Assembly: GCA_032717465.1 (NCBI GenBank) | Contig: CM064732.1 | Span: 34,477,455 to 34,541,454, forward strand | Length of the DNA stretch: 64,000 nucleotides | Origin: Coenobita brevimanus | Taxonomy: Eukaryota; Arthropoda; Malacostraca; Decapoda; Coenobitidae | Direction: 5' to 3' | Shown here: positions 1 to 10,675 of the stretch, piece after piece | Numbering within the stretch: the stretch's first letter is position 1 | Layout of the letters: every line of letters begins with the position of its first letter | Notes under the pieces: generated by a model | What the model was told of the DNA's origin: nothing | The model's database searches: none | The model's input: the letters and a program-made list of their open reading frames with translations, nothing else | Made by a program: the position numbers and the translations under genes

Positions 1-1090
1 TTTCCCCCACCTTCCCCCCAATTTATTCATTCCTAGTCCACAACTTGATTTATTCTCCATTTTGTTACATTTTTTCCACACAGTCTTTCCAACCAGCCTA
101 TTCCCACCTCTGTACCTAAATTCCTTTCCACCGGATTCATTCCCATATCTGCTCTTGCGTTGCTCTCAGTGGATAAATCATTCGTCGCTTTTTCAACATC
201 TGATTTACTCTCCTTGTCTATTCCCAACATCTTTGCACTAGATTAATTCCCCGCCTTTTCTTCAACTGAGATTTTTTTCCTTTTCAGTATAAGGAGTCTT
301 TTTCTTTCTACAAGATTTCTTCTTGTGAGGACAAAAAAGCTGGAAACTATGCGAAAATGCTGATTGCAACTTTACCTCTTAATCCCTTCATTGCTTTGGT
401 TTAAATAGTTCTTACTATCAGTAAATTATGTTACTAAGCTTAGCAGGCTTTCCGAATTGGAGGGGTAAGATATAGACTTCTTTATCCCTTCCCACTACTA
501 TTGTTCTCATGCGAAGTAAATCATTTGAGGGTATAAGAAATATGTTTAAAACTAACCTTGCTGCTTCTGGCTTTTTTCTTTCACATTATTCATGCTTTCC
601 CTAAACCACTAAATCTAGCTCGTGGAAGACTTTCGAACTCTAGGAAATAGGGCGTGGACTTTATTAGCACTTTCATTAAAAGAAGATTTCCTTAAGGTGA
701 TTGAAACTGACTGGCAGGAGCCTGAATATGATTCTCGCCTTATGAGTGAACTAGTCTGTGACGTATATAGGTAATTTAACTGAAATTTGGCACTGTGTAG
801 AATTCCTAGACATTTCGAATGATGCCCAATCCTCGAGGGAGAGTATGAACAATTAAATTCATATACAATTCCATGGTATTTTATATAATGTCTAGCTTGA
901 TTTGGGAAAAAGGAGCAACGACACCTGTGTATATACATTTTATTCCCGCATGAGCTAAGGCTTCATAAGCCAGCCAGTCTCCTTGTTCAGTATTGTTCCA
1001 TCCAACTTCACCTAACACAGCCTATCGCAACCTGAGATTATCAATGCGTGTCTTTGGTCCATTTATGTATTATATTACAGTCTTAAGGTA
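1..1090. other. no recognisable gene
   Basis: AT-rich sequence with short frames of about 100 residues at most on the minus strand. They have no family resemblance and no coding-like composition. I see no repeat, RNA or element boundary here. Confidence 0.5.
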
Positions 1091-1094
1091 TTGT

Positions 1095-1330
1095 ATGACT
1101 TCGATGGCATAATGACTGGTATTGCAAGCTACGAAGCCGTGGGCCCGATTGCACCAAGGTTTGAATCCTGGTGGAGGCAGCTAACGCCACTCGAATCATT
1201 TTGTTCATCCACCTCTCGTTAATTATTAGGTAAAATGAGTACGCTGAGTACCATTGAAGGAGGTAACTATGGAAACCTGGATGAGGCATTGGTCTTATAT
1301 CCCAATGCTAGTAAACGGATAACGCGCTAC
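1095..1330 (+). mobile_element. SINE-like tRNA-derived repeat
   Basis: A plausible RNA polymerase III B box, GGTTTGAATCC, lies near 1161-1171. An A-box-like TGGCATAATGACTGG lies near 1103-1117, about 45 bases upstream, as in tRNA-derived SINEs. The body after the B box is not tRNA-like and no cloverleaf can be folded, so this is not a functional tRNA. Boundaries are estimates, and no second copy of this unit was recognised in the window. Confidence 0.45.
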
Positions 1331-1616
1331 AGGTTTTGATATCTTTTGCGAACATGAGCTCTGTATATCCGGCGACAAAACCAGCGACTTGTGGCAACAG
1401 TTCTTGCTAGATCGCAGTTTAATCATTTTACAGGTGTAGGTGGGGAGGGGGCGGGGTGTGTCTGGTCTTATCCTCAACATGTATCATTGACATATGGTCA
1501 GCTGTAAACAGTTTCACCTCCAGTGACTGGGTAAAGAATTTGTCGGCTATCAAGCTCAGTCATGTGGAAGTGATACACTGTACCGTCGTTTTATGAAGGA
1601 AAGTATTGATTGTGAT
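1331..1616. other. no recognisable gene
   Basis: Transition sequence between the SINE-like unit and the GAT-rich tract. Nothing recognisable. Confidence 0.4.
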
Positions 1617-3753
1617 GGAAGGTAATGATGATAGATCATAACGATAAATGAAGGTGATGATCATGATGATGATGGATGATATTTGATATGTTGATGGATG
1701 ATGATGATAGATGATGAACTGTAAGTGAAGAATGATAGATGATACATAAGGATGATGAATGATGATGGATGATGTTGATGAACGATGAATGAGGACAATG
1801 GATGATGATAATTATGATTTTGATAGATGATGATGATGGATAGTAATGATAGATGGGTGACGAACATGATAGGCGATGGATAAGAATGTTGGATGATGAT
1901 ATATGATGACATGATGGATGATGACGATGGAAGAAGAGAATTGATGATGGTAAGTTATGATGGCTGATAGATGAAGAATGATAAAGATGGATGGTGATGA
2001 TGAGGAGGATGATAGGTGATGGATGACAGATGAAGGATACCGGATGATAAATGATCGATGTTAGATGATGGATTATAATGATGGATGGTGAAGGATGATG
2101 ATGGATGATTCTGATGAATAATAGAGATGATAAATGAGGGGTGACGATGATGGATAACGATATATGTTGGATGATTATAGGCTATGGATCATGATCTATT
2201 GTGGATCATGACGAAGGACATTGGATAATGACGGAAGATGCTGAGAGGTGATATATAATGGATGACGATGATGATGGATAATGGATGAGAGACGATGAAT
2301 GATAATGAAAGATAATAAATGAGAGATGATGGATGATGCCATTAGGTGGAGGATAATGATGATGATGGATAATGATGATAGGTAATGGACGATGATAAAT
2401 ATGGATTAGTGGTGGATAAAAAATGGTAATTATAGATCATAAAATGATCGATGATAATGGACGATGGGTGAAAATTATAACGAGGGGTGGTATATGAGGG
2501 TAATGGCTGTTGATGGAAAATGGAAGAATATGATGGATGATGAAGATGGACGATAGATGTTGATGATGGAGGAAAAGGATGTATGATGCGGATGGATGAG
2601 GATAATGGATGAGGATGATGGATGAGGATGATAGATGTGAATGATGATGATGATGATGATGATAATGAACAATGGATAACGATGCTTGATGATGGATGAT
2701 AGATAAAGGATGATGGATAGTGGATGATGGATATTAAAAAACAAAATGATGAGGGATGATGATGAAGGATGATATATGATGGTGATGATGGAGGATGTTG
2801 GGTGACAGATGATGATGTAGGATGGTGGGTGACAGATGATGATGTAGGATGGTGGGTGACAGATGATGATGTAGGATGGTGGGTGACAGATGATGATGTA
2901 GGATGGTGGGTGACAGATGATGATGTAGGATGGTGGGTGACAGATGATGATGTAGGATGGTGGGTGACAGATGATGATGTAGGATGGTGGGTGACAGATG
3001 ATGATGTAGGATGGTGGGTGACAGATGATGATGTAGGATGGTGGGTGACAGATGATGATGTAGGATGGTGGGTGACAGATGATGATGTAGGATGGTGGGT
3101 GACAGATGATGATGGTGATGTTGATGGTGATAGATGTCGATAATGAATGATGTATGATGATGATGGATGATGATGATGGATGATGATGATGATGATGATG
3201 ATGACCATGGACGATGGTGATGATGATAGTGATGATGGTGATGCGTAATGTTGATGGATGATGGGTGTTGATAAAGTATGATGCATGATGGATGATGATA
3301 ATGCATGAGGGATAATGAAAGATGATGCTGAATGATGTATAATGATGTTTGATGATGATGGATGATGGTGATCATGATGATGGATGATGATAATGCATGA
3401 GGGATAATGAAAGATGATGCTGAATGATGTGTAATGATGTTTGATGATGATACGATGGTGATGGATAATGATGATGATGATGAGGATGAAATGATAATGG
3501 ACAATGATTATAATAATGATCGATGATGATGATGATGATAATGATGATGATGATGATTATGAAGTAATAGCCTATGTATGATGGTGATGGATGATGATGG
3601 ATAATGATGATAGATGGAGGATAATGGATGACGATATTTAATGATGTATGACGATGTTGGACGATGATGCATGATGGTGATGATAATTATGTTGGTGATA
3701 ATGATGATGATAATGGGTGACGACGATGGATGATGATGATTGTGATGACTGTG
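1617..3753. repeat. GAT-rich low-complexity tract
   Basis: More than 2 kb built almost wholly from ATG/GAT triplets with point changes (GATGATGGATGATGA-like). Long open frames on both strands (Ser/His/Ile-rich on minus, Asp/Gly/Trp-rich on plus) come from triplet periodicity and are not genes. A duplication with a 92-bp offset sits near 3289-3452, and a regular minisatellite is embedded inside. The tract stops abruptly where the inverted duplication begins. Confidence 0.9.
2793..3114. repeat. 27-bp minisatellite, about 12 copies
   Basis: Tandem 27-bp units (GGATGGTGGGTGACAGAT followed by GATGATGTA), almost identical to each other, embedded in the GAT tract. Because 27 is divisible by three, several frames stay open through the array, giving a 9-residue peptide repeat on the plus strand. 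The homogeneity of the copies implies recent expansion. Confidence 0.95.
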
Positions 3754-4530
3754 ATGTTGGCTGTCCATGAGACCAATTCAGCAGAATCACTGCAAGCTAT
3801 TATTGGATATGGCATAAACGTAAACACTGGCAAGAAGAATGGGATGATTGGTGTGCTGGACACCCAGCTGGAGAGACCATTCCAGTGGCTTGTCTGTTTG
3901 TTACATCTCATCGAAGTAGTTTTCATACGGCATTTTGAAGCCATTAAAATGACGGTGCAACGACAGACCCAACTGGCTCCAGAGGGGAAGTGGGTAGATC
4001 TTTGGAGTTCAGTCCAAAGGATCTGACACTTTTAGACTATGAACGGGTGTGTGGAAAAACTTGCACTCTACCAGATGAAGATGAGAAGGATCTCAGCACA
4101 GGTCAGCGATACTTGCACCGCACATGTCGACAGTGCATGTCCAAGGAGCCGAAGGCGTAGTTATGAAACCATCTTCACAGCCAGGGCCACTGAACCATGC
4201 CAGATGGCTAACTTAAGTCAACCATACACTGCGACTCCACATGTCATCAGAAGAGCCATCTCTAGTATTGAAACGAGTTGTTTCATTCATTCTCAACTTT
4301 TACATGCCACCTTGGTTCAAAGTGAGGGCGAAGAGTTCATGTCAGGATGGTGCCAAGAATTTCCTCTATTTGGTGGAACTATTGCAAGAATTGCTACCAG
4401 AAGATCTGGGCATTGTTCGCCTAATACTCAGTAATAACAGTTACTTCTGTCACCCTGAAAATATCCTGCTGTCGGCTATTGCTGATGAAGACCCACACGT
4501 ATGTTGCATGGCTGTTGCACTCATTCAGCA
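3754..4530 (+). pseudogene. inverted partial copy of transposase-like ORF
   Basis: The plus strand reads AVHETNSAESLQAIIGYG, then VNTGKKNGMIG, then the segment WLVCLLH with a Cys-x-x-His pattern. It ends with DGAKNFLYLVELLQEL. This is a segment of a multi-copy arthropod ORF family that I recognise from memory but cannot name. It is nearly identical (about 20 differences in 775 bases, counted by eye) to 5179-5953 on the opposite strand. Both arms share the stop after VQRI and the Gly where the family has Asp, so the duplication copied an already dead gene. The left end abuts GAT repeats. Confidence 0.8.
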
Positions 4531-4789
4531 TCACGGTCACTGCACCACCGTGCAAATGGTTTTTTACATTTTGTATGCTCACTCCAGCAACTTTCATTCC
4601 AAAATCGAGGAAATGATGACAAAAATGAAGAACTTGAACGATACGTGTTAGAGGGTTTCTCGCACGATTTAGCTTTGAAAGACCAATAAAATCATCTGCT
4701 TGCTTGTACTCAATATATACAAACAGTGTTCTGCCAATATAGACAAAAAACTGCAAATCGCAGATGTATATGAAACTTCAAAGACAAAC

Positions 4790-6720
4790 AGCGCATTTCC
4801 GATCTATTTCATCAGGAAACGTAATCACGAACTGGGCACGTATGTTCCAGTCAGAAGTCTTTTATACTCTCATGCTTCGGGAAATCTCTGCGAGACCGCT
4901 TTCATTGCAGAAGCATGCCATGTCGTGCATGGTGCCTGTAGATTTTTTTGTGTCTTCAATGTTACATTGTTGACGCAATGCTCCACACCTTCCGAGTGAC
5001 AAGGGTAGCTCTGGACCAAGATTATGGGTCGTCCATTGTGACGTTTTTCAAAAGCGGAGGAACTGTGACAGATGATTTGTCTAGTTGCACCAGCTCGGTG
5101 TAGTTCTTGACCTCAAAATCTATCTTATAAGCAGATTTGTCAAACACTCTGACATCGTCGCTGTCGTTTTCCCACGCTTGCTGAATGAGTGCAACAGCCA
5201 TGCAACATACGTGTGGGTCTTCATCAGCAATAGCCGACAGCAGGATATTTTCTGGGTGACAAGTAACTGTTATTACTTAGTATTGGACGAACGATGCCCT
5301 GATCTTCTGGTGGCAATTCTTGCAATAGTTCCACCAAATAGAGGAAATTCTTGGCACCATCCTGACATGAACTCTTCGCCCTCACTTTGAGCCAAGGTGG
5401 CATGTAAAAGTTGAGAATGAATAAAACAACTCGTTTCAATACTAGAGATGGCTCTTCTGATGACATGTGGAGTCGCCCTGTATGGTTGACTTTAGTTAGC
5501 CATCTGGCATGGTTCAGTGGCCCTGGCTGTGCAGATGGTTTCATAACTACGCCTTCGGCTCCTTGGACTTGCACTGTCGACATGTGCGGTGCAAGTATCG
5601 CTGACCTGTGCTGAGATCCTTCTCATCTTCATCTGGTAGAGTGCAAGTTTTTCCACACACCCGTTCATAGTCTAAAAGTGTCAGATCCTTTGGACTGACC
5701 TCCAAAGATCTACCCACTTCCCCTCTGGAGCCAGTTGGGCCTGTCGTTGCACCATCATTTTAATGGCTTCAAAATGCCGTATGAAAACTACTTCGATGAG
5801 ATGTAACAAACAGACAAGCCACTGGAATGGTCTCTCCAGCTGGGTGTCCAGCACACCAATCATCCCATTCTTCTTGCCAGTGTTTACGTTTATGCCATAC
5901 CCAATAATAGCTTGCAGTGATTCTGCTGAATTGGTCTCATGGACAGCCAGCATGATCTCCTTGGCAATATCCACTGCTTTTCCACTTTCAGGTGAGACAT
6001 GTTCTATGTAAGCAGCATCAGGGAAGCCAATTATTGAGTAGTGGTCTTCCTTGATGATGACCCTCTCACTATGAGGGGTTTTACTGAGAGTCTTGTCAAT
6101 TTTGCCATCAAAACCCAGACAAACTACCTTTGTCATAGTGCCTTGATGCTATCGAACGGCAATATCCCTCCAGTATATCTTCTTTGACACCGAAGGTTGC
6201 TAGGATCAAGTTTGTTTTGCTCAGCAAGAATACCCATGTCCTTCAGTGCAGCATTCACTATGGAGCATATATCCTATCCTTGTTGCTCATTTGGCATCGG
6301 TCTGATACACAACATAGTTCAGAATATGCCAATCTATTCTGACCCTACTTCCCTCTCTCTACTTCTTCATTACCATCATCATCACATTGATCAGCTGATA
6401 CATCACAACTAGTATCATCAGTATCATCCCTATATGATGTTCTAGCATCTTCATCATCCATGGCTTCCTGAACTGACTTTTCCTGAAGCTTTCTTTTCAT
6501 TTGTCTGTTTCCAGCTAGTTCAATTTCTGCTGTCTTTTGCTTGTCTACTTTGACGATGTACATTTTCCTCCAACTATTTTGGTTCACCCAAAAGGGCCAC
6601 TTTTCAGAAGGTATCTTGATAGCCCTAGCATCACCATTTTTGTAGCATTTACAGCAGCAGATGTCAAAGAGTACATCAAAGCTGGCCAACTTCTCCTAGT
6701 AGGCGCTTGAAGTCCTCTTG
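4790..6720 (-). pseudogene. broken transposase-like multi-copy ORF
   Basis: Read on the minus strand, the family order can be followed across several frames. Near 6300-6200 is an N-terminal segment (NAALKDMGILAEQNKLDPSN). At 6136-5690 comes VVCLGFDGKIDKTL, holding a probable first catalytic Asp, then the VNTG region with CLLH. Near 5560-5230 is LNHARWLTK followed by DGAKN, and near 5150-4880 is NYTELVQLD, VTVPPLLKN and an HSEGVEHCV-like piece. A C-x-x-H after an Asp-centred motif resembles the RNase H-like core of hAT transposases, but the superfamily is an inference. Frameshifts, internal stops and Asp-to-Gly in IGYGINVNTG make it non-functional. Its coding half upstream of 6700 is unrecognised. 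Confidence 0.7.
5179..5953 (-). repeat. right arm of 775-bp inverted duplication
   Basis: Inverted partner of 3754-4530. The spacer of about 650 bp (4531-5178) holds the C-terminal remainder of the minus-strand pseudogene, so this is the parental locus and the left arm is the duplicate. Differences are mostly substitutions plus one 2-bp deletion. Confidence 0.9.
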
Positions 6721-7321
6721 TTTGCAGAGTATTTTCTTACCTCCTGAGCTTTTGTTATCAAGCGTTTCACAAGGATGACAGTGCTCTTGTAGTCAATTAT
6801 AGGAATCGATGCCTTCTCATATATTTCTACTACTTGGTCAGCAATAGTTTCAGCTCGGGCTTACGTGCTTGATAATGGATCAGCCATTTTGTGTTCCAAG
6901 TATTCTCTAATGGCATCTTTGCTTGTAAGTGGCTGATGCAATGGAAGACTATGAGGTAAATCAAATACGGAATCTTTGACCTTTTCCCTCGTGCTGAAGG
7001 TAGCCATAATTCCAATACAGGGTATAAATAAATGCAAAAAGTTAACACTAAAAACTGATAAGCACAGCTCGTTTGTGTAACCAGTAACAAAGCCGTCAAA
7101 ATCAGTATCGTCACTGTCAAAGCTGCCAAAATATTATCGCTAAATTATTACTGCGCCCATTTGGTGCAAGCATATAATAAAGTTGCTTCAGGAGCGTTGC
7201 CCGATTTTCAATAATACAGAAATATTAAGTGAATATGGTCTTTCGGGCATCAAAATAACCATGTTTCGTTGAATTTAAAATTTTCGGCCCACACTGCATA
7301 AAGGCATGTGTATCTATAATA

Positions 7322-7325
<4 letters not shown>
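6721..7325. other. no recognisable gene
   Basis: A 99-residue minus-strand frame (7129-6830) begins with a hydrophobic stretch, MAALTVTILILTALLLV, that looks like a signal peptide. The rest matches nothing I know, and no promoter or second exon is evident. It may simply be upstream flank of the adjacent element. Confidence 0.3.
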
Positions 7326-7352
<27 letters not shown>

Positions 7353-7499
7353 AGACAAATTCTCTCTCTCTCTCTTTCTCTCTCTCACTCTCTCTCCCTC
7401 CCTCTTAGCGTCAAGGCGGAATTATTTTGGCCACTGCACTCACAGCTCAGTCCGCCCTCATTAACAACCTAGGTATGAATTTGGCCGGTAGCTAGCACC

Positions 7500-7555
<56 letters not shown>

Positions 7556-7571
7556 TGGCTATCAAGATATT

Positions 7572-7605
<34 letters not shown>

Positions 7606-7663
7606 CAACAATAACAGTTATAATGTATTATTACTACTGGAATCATTACTTTTATTATTACTA

Positions 7664-7696
<33 letters not shown>

Positions 7697-7697
7697 C
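7326..7697. repeat. compound AG / CT / AG / TAA / ATT microsatellites
   Basis: Runs of AG (7326-7352), CT (about 7361-7405), AG (7502-7552), TAA (7573-7612) and ATT (7662-7696), separated by short unique DNA. The apparent plus-strand frame across them is an artefact. Confidence 0.95.
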
Positions 7698-8660
7698 GTT
7701 GTTAGTATTTTTATTATTACCTAAGTTATTGTTATGTCTGTTCCTGATTTCGTTGTGTGATGTTTATTGGCATGAAAAATTACCCACTCTTAATATTATT
7801 TTTCAATGAGGAATTCCCCCCCCCCCTCTCTCTCTCTCTCTAAATAGCGTCAGAGATACCTAAAGTTTGCTTTGATGAATTCATATAACATGACTTTTAT
7901 CCTTGGTGGGGTGGGAGGAGACACTGAGTTTCCTATACTTTTTAATTTTGATATTTCATTAAAGTATTTTTAGACAAAGTTGAATGAAGAAAGGCACTGA
8001 AGACGAAATGACGCGAGAAGGTAGGAAATGTGAATAATAGAGAGAATGATGGAAGGAAGAGAGAAGGGAGTGAGTTTACGAAAAAAAAAAAAATGAGTCG
8101 AGACTATTATTTTTTTTAATCTTGTCGAAACCAGATTGCACCTCGAATTTCTAATGCCGAAGCATGACTCAGTGAACCTTGAGAGAACACTGGGGCTGTC
8201 GGTTATAATAGTATTTTCTTTACTATGACTTTGATAATAGAAAAATTTAATATCATATTATTCTTGCACTATGGGATTACTTATATTCTGATGGTGATGT
8301 GAGGCTAATAGTGGCACAAAAGTGCCAATAGAATTAAATGTACTCGTTAGGAGGAGGAGTTTTGCTCATTTTCCTATTAATACATCCACCAGCCACCTGC
8401 AGTTTGAAGCAGAACATATTCGCCAGGCGAGAAGCTTGAACTAGAATAAATGATAGTGACTACGGAACAAAAGTTCTTAATTTAAAAAGCATATATTTTT
8501 AGTCAGCTAGATGGCCAGTGCTTGACTGTTCCTGCCCAAGAGTATGACGTGCCCGTACGAGAGTACCTGGAGCTTAACAAAAGACTTGTGGTGCAGGAGA
8601 AAGACACAGGAAACTCATGTTAATTTTCATAAAATTCATTTAACTTCCCACTTATTAAGG
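7698..8660. other. no recognisable gene
   Basis: AT-rich DNA with short CT, A and T tracts (near 7820-7842, 8080-8092, 8108-8117). No coding or element signature seen. Confidence 0.5.
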
Positions 8661-8689
8661 ACAAGAAGAAGAAGAAGAAGAAGAAGGGG

Positions 8690-8723
<34 letters not shown>

Positions 8724-8762
8724 AGAAGGAGGAGGAGCAAAGAATAAGAATAAGAATAATAT
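8661..8762. repeat. GAA/GGA purine microsatellite
   Basis: Imperfect AAG, AGG and AAT triplets form a purine-only strand of about 100 bases. Arg/Lys-rich and Ser/Phe-rich frames on the two strands are products of the repeat. Confidence 0.9.
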
Positions 8763-8984
8763 GAAAGAAAATCCAATTTTTAATACCCAAGTGTAGGACC
8801 GGACCTTTCAGATTCAGAGGGTTGCAATCAGAAAAGCTTCCCAAGGTGGCTTATGATGTGCTGGGAAAGTGTGTATAGGGAGGAGGTAAAGTAAATGTGT
8901 AAGACACTTGCGGATTTATGCTTGCTTGTGTGCATCAGGAGTCTATAATTTTTCACTCAGTATTTGGCCCATCAGTTGAATTAC

Positions 8985-9115
8985 ATCCAGGATCCTACTA
9001 GCAGCTAGATCAACAAGTAGCAATTCCACCACCGCGGGAATCTAAACTGAGGCCTAGCGCTTGCGAAGCGAGTTTGCATACCAGGCATCAGCGGCTCTTC
9101 CATTTAATATGGTCA
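8985..9115 (-). mobile_element. possible tRNA-derived SINE fragment
   Basis: On the minus strand, CAGTTTAGATTCCCGCGG resembles a degenerate B box with the following T-arm. It is preceded by a GCCTGGTATGCAAACTCG stretch that could be an A-box remnant. The arrangement suits a tRNA-derived SINE head. There is no A-rich tail or target duplication to fix the ends. Confidence 0.35.
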
Positions 9116-9955
9116 AGCTGTGTGGTCTACAGGTTAAGGTACTTGTCTTTCTTTATAGAAAATTGGATTTAATTTCCAATCCTTGTATGCTTTTGGCACT
9201 AATCCATTTTCTAATAAGTTATACTAGTGTGCAAGAAGAACGATGCGGGTTTTCTTTACATTCCTTCAGTACTCTAGCATAATGTTATGATGTCCAGTTG
9301 TTTTGCTAGGTGATTTTTGAAGCTTTGATTAACATTAGCTACATACCCAATAAATAACAATTTCGCTGAGCCTACTGTCTCCGCCACCAGGAATGCATTT
9401 TCACAATCAGGAATACTTTCTTTGTAGTGAATATAGTGCACGCTTCTGAATCATCCGTACTGTGACTAAAATATTATTTATTTGATTCGTACTTATCTTT
9501 ACATTTATGTTATTATTGAAAAACAATTTACAATTGTCTTTTGATTCATTGCCTACCATAATTTTATATTCTCTTCCTATAAAGAGTACCATTTAATCGT
9601 TCTTGCACCTGTTACGTTTCTTTCAATTCTGACTATTGTTGTACAAATATGCATATCATGGGTCCTGCGAACCACGAAGCTGAAATAATTGTGTACAGAA
9701 TGTCGGAATAATCTTAGCAATTGCCGATCAAACTCCTATGTCTCTTGTGCTTCTCATCTGACACTTGGTCTCTTCTCCTCCACGATAAAGGAAAGAAATA
9801 GGGGTAGAGACGGGATGGAAATAGCGAGAGATGAAAAATGATTGGAGGTATTTGGCGAGAGGTCTCTGGCAACTTTCTCATATAACTTATAGTTGATATT
9901 TTTTGTGATTTTTCCACGCTGCCGTTGAATCCATATTTTTACCAGTCTGTCAGTT

Positions 9956-9956
<1 letters not shown>
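9116..9956. other. no recognisable gene
   Basis: AT-rich sequence. Short frames of 61-73 residues show no family resemblance. Confidence 0.5.

Positions 9957-10024
<68 letters not shown>
9957..10024. repeat. (CTGT)n(CT)n microsatellite
   Basis: CTGT units (9957-9992) run directly into CT units (9993-10024). Confidence 0.97.
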
Positions 10025-10027
<3 letters not shown>

Positions 10028-10287
10028 TGTCTTTCCTTTCTCCTTCCCCTCTTCAGTCTCAATCCCCAACTCTTTCATACTTGCAATGTACCCTTTAGTT
10101 CCCGTCTATTTCTCCCCTACGCATCCTTCTCCCTTACTTTCATAATTCCACCCCCTGCCAACCCTCCATTTTCACCTTCACTCCCATTCCCTCTCTGCTC
10201 TCTCCTTCTTCCTTCGTGCTTCCTTTGATCTCCCCCCTCCTTCACATCACATCCTCGCACGTACTGTTGCCATCACTTAAAGTATTA

Positions 10288-10327
<40 letters not shown>

Positions 10328-10675
10328 CCCCTTTCTTCGAACCCTTTTTTAACTTTACATAATCATCTTTTTTTTTTCTTCTTTTCATTGCTTTCTTTTC
10401 CCTCTTATCAACCCATTTATTATTATTTTTTTACTTATCCCTCCTCCTATTCCCGCCATCTTCTCATTGTCTCCTTTCTCCTACATAATATTCCATAAGT
10501 TCATATTTACTTTATATATTTTACCCTCTTCATCCCGATGACGTTTTCTTTTTATATGGTTCTTGCATCCATAAGACAAATTCATTCAGTTTTGGGGAGA
10601 GACATTAGCCAGTGAAGAGGTTAATAAAAGTTGTTTCTAATAAACGCAGTTCGAAAAGTGTCAAGTTTAATTTAA
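10025..10675. other. pyrimidine-rich unassigned DNA
   Basis: Strongly C/T-biased plus strand with a CT run at 10290-10323. After about 10560 the bias ends, and the 5' flank of the LINE begins. No gene seen. Confidence 0.6.

Noticed and set aside
1095..1330. Functional tRNA gene
   Set aside because: B box present but no cloverleaf, anticodon arm or terminator; a SINE head is the better explanation.
2793..3114. CRISPR-like array
   Set aside because: Units are contiguous tandem copies without spacers, and the sequence is eukaryotic. No repeat-spacer array exists elsewhere in the window.
2342..3504. 314- and 256-residue minus-strand frames, Ser/His/Ile-rich
   Set aside because: Entirely within GAT triplet DNA; openness follows from the triplet and 27-bp period, and neighbouring frames are equally open.
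6830..7129. Small secreted protein with signal peptide on the minus strand
   Set aside because: Hydrophobic start only; no Cys pattern or relatives, and it abuts a dead mobile ORF.
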